Source: Myxococcales bacterium
GTDB taxonomy: Bacteria > Myxococcota_A > Bradymonadia > REDH01
DNA length: 50,175 nucleotides
Direction of reading: 5' to 3'
NCBI GenBank assembly: GCA_020633625.1
Contig: JACKDJ010000030.1
Location: 1 to 50,175 of the forward strand
The notes under the pieces: generated by a model
Databases searched by the model: none
The model's input: only the letters and a program-made list of their open reading frames with translations
Told to the model about the DNA's origin: nothing
Translations under genes and position numbers: made by a program
Shown: piece by piece, positions 25,315-32,727 of the stretch
How positions within the stretch are numbered: position 1 is the stretch's first letter
Layout of the letters: each line of letters starts with the position of its first letter

Positions 25315-28300
25315 ATGAAGCGACTATCTGCCCGCGTGACGTCCACAGTGCTGTTCCTGCTCTCGGCGTGCGGCGAGCCGGGCGAGGACGTGGGTTCAGA
25401 CGACGTCGGCGGACCCGACGCCACGAGCGACATCGGCGTCATCACGCCGAGCGATGCCGCCGGCGACGCCGAGACCAGCGTCGACGTCCGCCGCGACACG
25501 GAAGTCTTCGACCCGTGCCCCGACGACGACGACGACCTCGTGTGCGATGAGGTCGATCTGTGCCGGGGCTTCGACGACCGGCTCGACAGCGACCGCGACG
25601 GAGTCCCGGACGGGTGCGACGTCTGCCCGCGCGGCGACGATCGCGCAGATCGCGACGAAGACGGAGTCCCGGACGCGTGCGACATCTGCGCCGACGGAGA
25701 CGACGCCCTCGACGACGACGGCGACACGATCCCCGACGGGTGCGACGCGTGCCCCGGCGGAGACGATCGGCACGACGACGACCACGATGGCATTCCGAAC
25801 GCCTGCGACGACTGCCGCGGCAGCGACGACCTCGACGCCGACGGCGATGGCGTCCCCGATGCGTGCGACATCTGCCCGTCGGGAGCGGACGACCTCGACG
25901 CCGACGGCGATGGCGTCCCCGACGCGTGCGATGCTTGCGTCGACGGTGACGACCGCGACGACGTCGACCGGGATGGCGTTCCGGACGCCTGTGACATCTG
26001 CCCGGACGGCTCCAACCGGTTCGATGACGACGGCGACGGAGTCCCCGACCGCTGCGACGCGTGCCCCGGCTTCGACGACGGCGTCGACGCCGACGGCGAC
26101 GGTGTCCCCGACGCCTGCGACCCGTGCCCGGGTGACAGCACCGAGGACTCCGACGGCGACGGCGTCTGCGACTCTGCCGATCGGTGCGAAGGCGGCGACG
26201 ACCGCGTCGACTTCGACCGTGACGGCACGCCTGACGCCTGCGACCCCTGTCCGCGCGACGCCGCCGACGACTCCGACGGCGACGGCGTCTGCGACTCCGA
26301 CGACCCGTGCCCCGACGACAACCCGAACGACTCCGACGGCGACGGGGTCTGCGACTCCCGAGACCGGTGCCGCCTCGGCGACGACCGGGTCGACACCGAC
26401 AGCGATGGGGTCGCCGACGCGTGCGACCCCTGCCCGCTCGACATCGACGACGACTCCGACGGTGACGGCGTCTGCGACTCCGACGACCCGTGCCCCGACG
26501 ACGCTCCCGACGACACTGACGGCGACGGAGTCTGCGAGTCGTTGGACCCCTGCCCGAACGACAACCCCGACGACAGCGACGGCGACGGCGTCTGTGACTC
26601 CCTCGATCGCTGCCCGCTCGGGGACGACGCGCTGGACCGCGACGGCGACAGCGTCTCCGACGCGTGCGATGTCTGCCCCGACGACCGGTTCGACGACAGC
26701 GACGGCGACGGCGTCTGTGACTCCCTCGACCCGTGCCCGGGCGACAACCCCGACGACGCCGACGGCGACGGCGTCTGCACCTCGGTCGACCTCTGTCCTG
26801 GCGCGGACGACCGCGTCGACACCGACGCGGATCTCGTCCCAGACGCGTGCGACCGCTGCCCACTGGACGCCGCCGACGACACGGACGGGGATGGGGTCTG
26901 CGACTCCGACGACCCATGCCCGGCCGACGCCCCAGACGACTCCGACGCCGACGGCGTCTGCGACTCCGACGACATCTGCCCTCTCGGGGACGACGGCGAA
27001 GACCTCGACGTAGACGGCACCCCAGACGCGTGCGACCCGTGCCCCGCGGACCTCGCCGACGACTCGGACGGCGATGGCGTCTGCGACTCCGACGACCCCT
27101 GTCCCGAAGACTCGCCCGACGACTCCGACGGCGACGGGGTCTGCGACTCCGACGACGTGTGCCCGGGGAACGACGCCGACGATGGCGACGCCGACGGGGT
27201 CCCAGACGGCTGCGATGTCTGCGCGGGCGATGACGCCCTGTGCAGACAGCGCATCGTGCCGCGCTTTGCCGCCCCTGGCGACGCCTCCGGGACCGCCGTG
27301 GCGCTCGCCGGAGACCTGCTCGTGATCGGCGCCCCGCGCGACGACACCCGCGGCATCGACGGCGGTGCGGTGTACATGTACCGCTGGTCGGCGGGCGAAG
27401 GCGCGTGGGTGTACGAGGCCCGCGTTTTCGGGCTCGACACCGACGCGGCCGACGGCTTCGGTACGTCGGTCGCGATCGTCGACGGGCGCGTGCTCATCGG
27501 CGCCCCCGCCAACGAGCGTGACGGCGCAGGCGCCGGCACCGTCTACGTGTTCGCGGACGCCGGGGGCGGGTCGTGGGTGCAGGACGCGCTCGTCGTCGGC
27601 AGTGGCGTTCGCGCGGGCGACGCGTTCGGGACCTCACTCGCTGGAGACGGGCGTCGGGTCTATGTCGGCGCCCCGGGCGACGACAACGCTGCGTCTGACG
27701 CCGGCGCCGTGTTCGCCTTCGACGTCGACGCGTTCGGGACATGGACGCAAGCCGACGTCGTTCGCTCGCCGGTCGCCGTTGTTGGCGCTCGCTTCGGTAG
27801 CGCCGCGACCGCCACGGCCGGCTGGTACGCCGCGACGGCCCCCGGGCGAACAGCCGGACCGGCGCTGTTCGCCGGGCCATCGGCCAGCATCGGCAGCGGA
27901 TCGCCCGTGCCAGTCGGCGTCGAGCGACCGGCGGGCGCGGCGACCGAAGACCGGGTCGCGGTCTCGGGCGCCGTCATGCTCGTGGCGGCTCCTGGCGCGT
28001 CTGCCCTGTGGGGGGCCCGTCTGACGGGCGGCGTGTGGACGCCCGACGCCACGCTCTACGCACCGGTGGAGCTCGCGGGGACGCGGCTCGGCGCCGCGCT
28101 GGCGCTCGACGGCACGGACGCGCTCGCGGGCGCCCCGGACGCATGGGGCGACCGGGGCGCCGCGGTCGTTCTCGACGTCGCGGCGGACGCGCTCGACGTG
28201 GTCTCGTGGATCGTCGACGGCACGTCCACGGCCGGAGACGCCTTTGGGGCTGCGATGGCGATCGACGCTGGACGCGTCGCGATCGGGGCGCCAGGGACGC

Positions 28301-28341
28301 TGCGCGGCGCCGGCGCAGTGACCGTGGTGGTGCTGCGGTGA
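25315..28341 (+). CDS. Surface lipoprotein: thrombospondin-type-3-like Ca2+ repeats plus FG-GAP beta-propeller
   Basis: 1008 residues from ATG 25315 (GAG seven bases upstream; an ATG at 25300 has no RBS). The signal MKRLSARVTSTVLFLLSAC is a good lipobox with Cys19. Residues about 67-642 consist of some 30 units of the TSP3/calcium type, D-x-D-x-DG-(V/I)-x-D-x-CD-x-CP, e.g. DSDGDGVCDSDDPCP; in each the Asp ladder binds Ca2+ and the Cys pair can link neighbouring units. Residues about 646-1008 are five to seven FG-GAP blades (GTAVALAGDLLVIGAP, DGFGTSVAIVDGRVLIGAP, DAFGTSLAGDGRRVYVGAP, DAFGAAMAIDAGRVAIGAP), the integrin-alpha-like propeller. An adhesive or matrix role at the cell surface is inference. 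It overlaps the next gene by GTGA. The opposite strand carries a long Ser/Pro open frame that is only a shadow of the repeats. Confidence 0.88.
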   Translation: MKRLSARVTSTVLFLLSACGEPGEDVGSDDVGGPDATSDIGVITPSDAAGDAETSVDVRRDTEVFDPCPDDDDDLVCDEVDLCRGFDDRLDSDRDGVPDGCDVCPRGDDRADRDEDGVPDACDICADGDDALDDDGDTIPDGCDACPGGDDRHDDDHDGIPNACDDCRGSDDLDADGDGVPDACDICPSGADDLDADGDGVPDACDACVDGDDRDDVDRDGVPDACDICPDGSNRFDDDGDGVPDRCDACPGFDDGVDADGDGVPDACDPCPGDSTEDSDGDGVCDSADRCEGGDDRVDFDRDGTPDACDPCPRDAADDSDGDGVCDSDDPCPDDNPNDSDGDGVCDSRDRCRLGDDRVDTDSDGVADACDPCPLDIDDDSDGDGVCDSDDPCPDDAPDDTDGDGVCESLDPCPNDNPDDSDGDGVCDSLDRCPLGDDALDRDGDSVSDACDVCPDDRFDDSDGDGVCDSLDPCPGDNPDDADGDGVCTSVDLCPGADDRVDTDADLVPDACDRCPLDAADDTDGDGVCDSDDPCPADAPDDSDADGVCDSDDICPLGDDGEDLDVDGTPDACDPCPADLADDSDGDGVCDSDDPCPEDSPDDSDGDGVCDSDDVCPGNDADDGDADGVPDGCDVCAGDDALCRQRIVPRFAAPGDASGTAVALAGDLLVIGAPRDDTRGIDGGAVYMYRWSAGEGAWVYEARVFGLDTDAADGFGTSVAIVDGRVLIGAPANERDGAGAGTVYVFADAGGGSWVQDALVVGSGVRAGDAFGTSLAGDGRRVYVGAPGDDNAASDAGAVFAFDVDAFGTWTQADVVRSPVAVVGARFGSAATATAGWYAATAPGRTAGPALFAGPSASIGSGSPVPVGVERPAGAATEDRVAVSGAVMLVAAPGASALWGARLTGGVWTPDATLYAPVELAGTRLGAALALDGTDALAGAPDAWGDRGAAVVLDVAADALDVVSWIVDGTSTAGDAFGAAMAIDAGRVAIGAPGTLRGAGAVTVVVLR

Positions 28342-28700
28342 CGGGTCGCGGCCGACGCCTGGTCGGCGCGCTCGCGGCGGCCGTCGCGCTGACGAGCTGC
28401 GACGCCTCCCTTCACACCTACCGGCGGGTCGGGACGGCCGGCGCGCTCGTGTCCATCGCCGGGGCTGTGGGGCGCGTCGTCGGCACCCAGGTCGTCGCCC
28501 CGCGGCACGAGATCGCGGGCCAGGCCGTCGCGGGCACGTCGGCGTCGCTGTCGCTCGCGGGCCTGCTGATGGGCATCTACGCGCTCGACGGACTCATGCG
28601 GGCGGAGTCGGCGCAGACGCTCGGTCGAAACCCGCGGCTGGGATTGGATCCATACGAAGACGCGACCGTGGGTCGACCGCGGTCAGCCGATCCGCCGTGA
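28338..28700 (+). CDS. Small lipoprotein of unknown function
   Basis: 120 residues, beginning at a GTG (28338) that overlaps the TGA of the FG-GAP lipoprotein gene (GTGA), which indicates translational coupling. The N-terminus RGRRLVGALAAAVALTSC is a lipobox with Cys about 21. Two further hydrophobic, glycine-rich stretches follow (VGTAGALVSIAGAVGRVVG and GTSASLSLAGLLMGIYALDGL), which could be membrane-associated helices. The tail is polar (RNPRLGLDPYEDATVGRP). No recognised domain. Likely works with the upstream surface protein, by context only. Confidence 0.65.
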   Translation: MTGRGRRLVGALAAAVALTSCDASLHTYRRVGTAGALVSIAGAVGRVVGTQVVAPRHEIAGQAVAGTSASLSLAGLLMGIYALDGLMRAESAQTLGRNPRLGLDPYEDATVGRPRSADPP

Positions 28701-28776
28701 TTGTGGCAGAATCGCGGCGAGCGACTACTGTGACGCCTCGCAGCGTCTGCGCCGCACCTCGAGAGGTCGTCTCCCC

Positions 28777-29373
28777 ATGAAACAAGCGATCGGCAAGCTT
28801 GGCCTTCGCCTCTTCGGCTGGACGATGGCGGACCCGATCCCGCCGGAGCGACGGTTCGTCCTGATCGCGTACCCGCACACGTCGAACTGGGACTACGTGT
28901 TCATGATCCTGTCGGCGTGGGCGTACGGAACGCCCTTGCACTGGCTCGGCAAGCAGGAGCTGTTCAAGTCGCCGCTGGGCCCGTTCTTCCGTTGGACGGG
29001 CGGTATTCCGGTGGACCGCTCGAAGGCCGGCAATCTGGTCGCGCAGGCGATCGAGCGCTTCGCGGCAGAGCCGGACTTCATCCTGGTCGTTCCGCCGTCC
29101 GGGACGCGCAAGGATCAGCCGTATTGGAAGAGCGGATTCTACCAGATCGCGGTCGGAGCGGGCGTCCCGATCAACCTCGCGACGATGGACTACCTGCACC
29201 GCCGCGCGGGATATGGCCCGAACTACATGCCGACCGGGAACCCGAAGGTCGATATGGACCATATCCGGTCGTACTACGCGGTCACCCACGGGAAGTACCC
29301 GGAGCGCCGGCAGCCGATCCGGCTGCGGCTCGAAGACGAGTCGGCATCTCCGCCCCCGAGCCTCGAGGCGTGA
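28777..29373 (+). CDS. 1-acyl-glycerol-3-phosphate acyltransferase-like protein (PlsC family)
   Basis: 198 residues; AGAGG lies about 10 bases before the ATG. Acyltransferase motifs: HTSNWD (residues 34-39, the catalytic H-x4-D), GGIPVDRS (75-82) and PPSGTR (106-111), where Ser replaces the usual Glu of PEGTR. The 'P(S)GTRK...YWKSGFYQIAVGAGVPI' form is typical of a short, soluble-looking subgroup of 1-acylglycerol-3-phosphate acyltransferases. There is no obvious N-terminal membrane helix, so it is probably peripheral. It would esterify a lysophospholipid with an acyl chain, but acceptor specificity is unknown. A possible promoter TTGTGG (28701) / TACTGT (28726) with a long 19-base spacer lies upstream. 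The stop overlaps the start of the DNA glycosylase gene by GTGA. Confidence 0.85.
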   Translation: MKQAIGKLGLRLFGWTMADPIPPERRFVLIAYPHTSNWDYVFMILSAWAYGTPLHWLGKQELFKSPLGPFFRWTGGIPVDRSKAGNLVAQAIERFAAEPDFILVVPPSGTRKDQPYWKSGFYQIAVGAGVPINLATMDYLHRRAGYGPNYMPTGNPKVDMDHIRSYYAVTHGKYPERRQPIRLRLEDESASPPPSLEA

Positions 29374-29948
29374 ACAGCTTGGGGAGGGGCGCGGGTCGAG
29401 ACCTGGCGCCCACATCTGCGCGCAGCTTTGCGGCCGCAGTCCCGCCGGGCTGTGTGGCTCTGGTGCTGGGGAGCATACCCGGAGTGGCGTCGCTTGCGGC
29501 TGGTGAGTACTACGCGCACCCACGAAACCTGTTCTGGGACGCGGTCGAGGAGGCGTTCGGAGTACGTCGCAGCGGTGACTATGCGGCGCGCGTCGACGCT
29601 CTCAACGCCCGTGGCATCGGGCTCTGGGACATGATTGGAGAGTGCATTCGTCCGGGCAGCGCGGACGCAGCGATTGTGCGTGGTTCGGTCGTGGCGAACG
29701 AGGTGGCGGAGCTGTATCGTTCACGACCCCACCTGCAGTTCGCGCTCTGCAACGGGAAGACAGCAGCTCGGCTGTTTGCGCGCCACGTCGTCCCGGCGCT
29801 GGACTGCCCTGTGCCGGTGACGTGGTTTTCGTTGCCGTCGACGAGCCCGGCGTACGCGGCGATGCCGCGTGGAGAGCGGGTGGCCGTGTGGGCGTCGACT
29901 CTGGCGGCGGTCGCTGCGTCCGCTCAGGCCTCGGGCCCGAAGCCGTAG
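29370..29948 (+). CDS. DNA-deoxyinosine / hypoxanthine-type DNA glycosylase (UDG superfamily, family 6-like)
   Basis: 192 residues from the GTG at 29370, which overlaps the TGA of the acyltransferase. The diagnostic blocks are VLGSIPGVASLAAGEYYAHPRNLFW (about residues 32-56; the catalytic Asn is in YYAHPRN) and the C-terminal LPSTSPAYAA loop. Both match the small UDG-superfamily clade that excises hypoxanthine (deaminated adenine) from DNA. GLWDMIGECIRPGSADAAI is also typical of that clade. Specificity is assigned from motif memory; a related Mug-like activity is possible. The 3' end overlaps the convergent NYN gene by 25 bases (29924-29948), so both C-termini share DNA. Confidence 0.85.
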   Translation: MNSLGRGAGRDLAPTSARSFAAAVPPGCVALVLGSIPGVASLAAGEYYAHPRNLFWDAVEEAFGVRRSGDYAARVDALNARGIGLWDMIGECIRPGSADAAIVRGSVVANEVAELYRSRPHLQFALCNGKTAARLFARHVVPALDCPVPVTWFSLPSTSPAYAAMPRGERVAVWASTLAAVAASAQASGPKP

Positions 29949-30841
29949 ATCACATATCCGCCGCCGCGCTCGTCGCGCCGGATGTCGAGGAGCCCGCGCT
30001 CCGCGGCGACCTCGAGGAGCTGCGAGAACGACCGGAAGCCGTAGTATGATTCGTCGAAGTGGGGTCGCTTGCGCTTGATTGTTTGCTTGACCTGAGAGCC
30101 CCAGATGTCGTCTTCACGCTCGCGGAACAGCGCCTCGACGGTCTCGAGCACGAGCTGGATGGCGTCTTCGGCGTCGCCGGTCTTTTCGGCCGTCGTCGGT
30201 GCCCCGCTGCCCTCGTCGCCCGTCTCGTTCACAGGGACCGGCTCGACACGCGGTGTCGACTTCTGCCGCCGTGGCGCTGGCGGGGCCGCGGCCTCCGGCG
30301 GGCCCTCCGCCGGCGCGGCGGCCTTCGAGGGGGGCGGGGCTTGGCCGCCGGCCTCCTGAGTCAGCCGCCGCTGAATCCGAACCAGGTCGTCATAGAAGAT
30401 GAACTCGTCGCAGTTCTCGATCAGCATGTCGCTGCTCGCGTTCTTGACGCCGAGTCCGACGACCCGCTTGTCGTTCTCGCGCAGCTTTCGGACCAGCGGG
30501 CTGAAGTCGCTGTCGCCCGACATGATGACGAACGTGTCGATGTGTTTGCGCGTGTAGCACATGTCGAGCGCGTCGACGACGAGGTAGATGTCGGCGGAGT
30601 TCTTGCCGGAGTACGAGACGTGCGGGATCTCGATCAGCTCGAACCCTGCCTCGTGCATCGGCTTGCGGTACTGCGCGTATCGCTTCCAATCCGAGTAGGC
30701 GCGCTTCACGAGGATCCGGCCCTTGTCGAGCAGCCGCGCGAGCGCCAGGTTGATGTCGAAGTCGGCGAGACGCGCGTCGCGCGCGCCGATCGCGAGGTTC
30801 TCGAAGTCGCAGAAGACCGCGAGGTTGGGTTCCTTGTTCAT
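29924..30841 (-). CDS. NYN-domain (LabA/DUF88-like) protein with C-terminal LOTUS/OST-HTH domain
   Basis: 305 residues. The ATG at 30841 is fixed by AAAGGA five bases upstream. Residues 1-170 are a NYN PIN-like nuclease fold: AVFCDFENL (first Asp), NSADIYLVVDALDM, TFVIMSGDSDFSPLV (acidic metal cluster), RVVGLGVKN and CDEFIFYDDL. A Pro/Ala linker (170-225) precedes a C-terminal winged-helix of the OST-HTH/LOTUS type (VETVEALFREREDD...SQVKQTIKRKRPHFDESYYGFRSFSQLLEVAAERGLLDI, about 230-295). In known proteins this pair binds and cuts structured RNA. The acidic residues look intact, so RNase activity is likely but unproven. A GC palindrome sits in the 5' leader (30862-30884). Confidence 0.9.
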   Translation of the reverse strand: MNKEPNLAVFCDFENLAIGARDARLADFDINLALARLLDKGRILVKRAYSDWKRYAQYRKPMHEAGFELIEIPHVSYSGKNSADIYLVVDALDMCYTRKHIDTFVIMSGDSDFSPLVRKLRENDKRVVGLGVKNASSDMLIENCDEFIFYDDLVRIQRRLTQEAGGQAPPPSKAAAPAEGPPEAAAPPAPRRQKSTPRVEPVPVNETGDEGSGAPTTAEKTGDAEDAIQLVLETVEALFREREDDIWGSQVKQTIKRKRPHFDESYYGFRSFSQLLEVAAERGLLDIRRDERGGGYVIYGFGPEA

Positions 30842-30861
30842 GGAGTCCTTTAGGGGCATGC

Positions 30862-30884
30862 CGCGCGCCGCCCGGCGGCGCGCG
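30862..30884 (-). repeat. GC palindrome in the 5' leader of the NYN-LOTUS gene
   Basis: CGCGCGCCGCC (30862-30872) is the complement of GGCGGCGCGCG (30874-30884) around one central base. In RNA it would give a very stable hairpin about 10-15 bases before the AAAGGA of the NYN gene. The remaining 31-bp-to-31137 stretch of this 296-base divergent gap shows no gene. Confidence 0.4.
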
Positions 30885-31137
30885 AGGTAAGTCGGTTCGC
30901 TGCAGTCCGGCGCACAAGGGGCGACCCCGTGCTCCTGCCGGAGAGCGCGAGTACACCCCACCGCTACTCCAGATCGGCGCGAACCGCACGCGGGAATTTC
31001 GCGCGGCGGCCGACCTTCCAGGGTCCGAGCCGCCGCGGGTGCGCTACCACGCCGAGCGGACCCGCCTGCGGCGCGACCGCTCGTGCATTTCTCGGCGTGC
31101 GTCGCTATCGTGCCAAGGCAACCCCGCCCTCTCCCTC

Positions 31138-32727
31138 ATGCACGTGCTCGCTACCCTCCAGGCTCGTGTCGCGCTGCTGACGATCACCGCGTCACTCGCT
31201 GCGTCGTGCGCGTCGGACCGACCGGCCGGCGCCGTCGACGCCGGGCTCGTCGACGTGTCCGCCGACGCCACCGCCGACGACGCCGTGGGTGTGGACGCCC
31301 TCGACGCGCGTGACGCGGCCTCGGACGACGCCGACGCGGCAGACGAACGCGATCTCCGCGACGGCGACACCCCCGATGCCGCATGCGACGGGCTCGGCTG
31401 CGCGTGCGACGCCGCCTCCTACTGCGCGAGCGGCTACTGCGTCGCGTTCGGGCCGGGCGGCGCACGGATCTGCTCGGAGCTCTGCGCGGACTCGTGCTCG
31501 CTCGAAGGCTACGAGTGCGCGGTCCTCGAGAACTCCGGCGGAGACGCGGTCCGGCTGTGTGTCCCAGCGGCCGACCCCACGTGCGAGCCGTGTGACTCCG
31601 TCGCAGACTGCGGCTCGCTCGCGGCCGCCTGCCTGCCGCTCGTCGACGGCGACTTCTGCCTCGGCGCCTGCGACGACGAAACGCCCTGCCCGGTCGGCTT
31701 CAGCTGTCGACAACCACCGGCCGCCGATCTCCCGGTCTGCGTCCCCGACCTCGGCGTGTGCTCTCCGTGCGTCGACGCAGACGGCGACCGGTACGGCGTC
31801 GGGCTGAGCTGTCTCGGGCCGGATCCCGTCGACGACGACCCGACCGTCTACCCGGGAGCGCCGGAGCTCTGCGATGGGCTCGACAACGACCTGAACGGTG
31901 TCACGGACGACGTCCCCGCACGCGACCGGAACGCGTGCGGAGGCTGCGAGGTGCTCGCCGGGGACCCGGGCGCCGCGTGCGGGCCGTGCGGGCGCGACAC
32001 GTTCGTCTGTGATGGCTCGGATGCGGTCCGATGCGACGGCGACACCTACGGGAACGCGTGCGGCGGCTGCGCCACCACCGTCGCCTCGCCCGGCGACAGC
32101 TGCGGCGTCTGCGGCTCGGGGACTTGGGGCTGCGACGGCGCGGGCGGCGTGGTGTGCCAGGGCGACCGCGGCGATGACGCGCGGAACGCATGCGGCGGCT
32201 GCGACCCGCTGGCGACGACTCCGGGCGGCCCGTGCGGGACGTGCGGGACCGGCACCGCGTTCTGTGCCGGCCCCGAGGTGATGGGGTGCCTCGGCGACGC
32301 GGGTCCAGCGGTCTTGAACGGCTGCGGCGGCTGCGCGGCGCTGACCGAGGCACCCGGAGACGCCTGCGGAACGTGCGGCGCAGGCGTGGTCTCGTGTACG
32401 GGCACCGACGCAACGACCTGCCTTCGCGACCCCGGTAGCGCCGCGCTCAACGCATGTGGCGGCTGCGGGACGCTCTCGGGCGCCCCGGGGGACACGTGCG
32501 GAGCGTGCGGTGTCGGCGTCCTCGAGTGTGATGGCGAAGACACGGTCTTGTGTGCGGGTGAACCGACCGACGCGCCCGCGTCGTGTCTCGCGCTCCACAC
32601 GGCCCGCTTCGGTGCCGTTGTTGGCACGGTCGCGGGCGGCACCCACACGCTCCGCATCGTCTCAGCTCCAAACAACACGCTCACGGGCTCGAGCGACACG
32701 ACCCGCGCAACCCCGACGCCACCGTGA
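31138..32727 (+). CDS. Cys-rich surface lipoprotein with MopE-type motif and six tandem Cys repeats
   Basis: 529 residues from the ATG at 31138; the frame is open upstream to 31039 but only from 31138 is there a lipoprotein signal (hydrophobic ALLTITASLAASC, Cys about 22). After an Asp/Ala-rich linker come irregular Cys pairs (residues 80-205), then the MopE putative metal-binding motif CVDADGDRYGVG...DDDPTVYPGAPELCDGLDN (about 208-258). Residues 264-477 hold six copies of NACGGC-x-x-L-x4-GD-x-CG-x-CG-x-G-x4-C. In MopE of Methylococcus this motif belongs to a copper-binding secreted protein; by analogy metal binding is possible. The TGA shares a base with the ATG of the next gene (TGATG), so the two products are probably made together. 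Confidence 0.82.
   Translation: MHVLATLQARVALLTITASLAASCASDRPAGAVDAGLVDVSADATADDAVGVDALDARDAASDDADAADERDLRDGDTPDAACDGLGCACDAASYCASGYCVAFGPGGARICSELCADSCSLEGYECAVLENSGGDAVRLCVPAADPTCEPCDSVADCGSLAAACLPLVDGDFCLGACDDETPCPVGFSCRQPPAADLPVCVPDLGVCSPCVDADGDRYGVGLSCLGPDPVDDDPTVYPGAPELCDGLDNDLNGVTDDVPARDRNACGGCEVLAGDPGAACGPCGRDTFVCDGSDAVRCDGDTYGNACGGCATTVASPGDSCGVCGSGTWGCDGAGGVVCQGDRGDDARNACGGCDPLATTPGGPCGTCGTGTAFCAGPEVMGCLGDAGPAVLNGCGGCAALTEAPGDACGTCGAGVVSCTGTDATTCLRDPGSAALNACGGCGTLSGAPGDTCGACGVGVLECDGEDTVLCAGEPTDAPASCLALHTARFGAVVGTVAGGTHTLRIVSAPNNTLTGSSDTTRATPTPP

Noticed and set aside
25516..27240. Direct DNA repeats suggesting a CRISPR array or minisatellite
   Set aside because: The repeats vary in length, keep the reading frame and encode calcium-binding units; there are no unique spacers.
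24786..27539. 917-codon open frame on the minus strand rich in Ser/Pro/Gln repeats
   Set aside because: It is antisense to the Asp-rich calcium repeats and the Cys-rich lipoprotein; GAC/GAC-rich codons read backwards give Ser/Pro without stops. No start signal, and both sense genes have clear domains.
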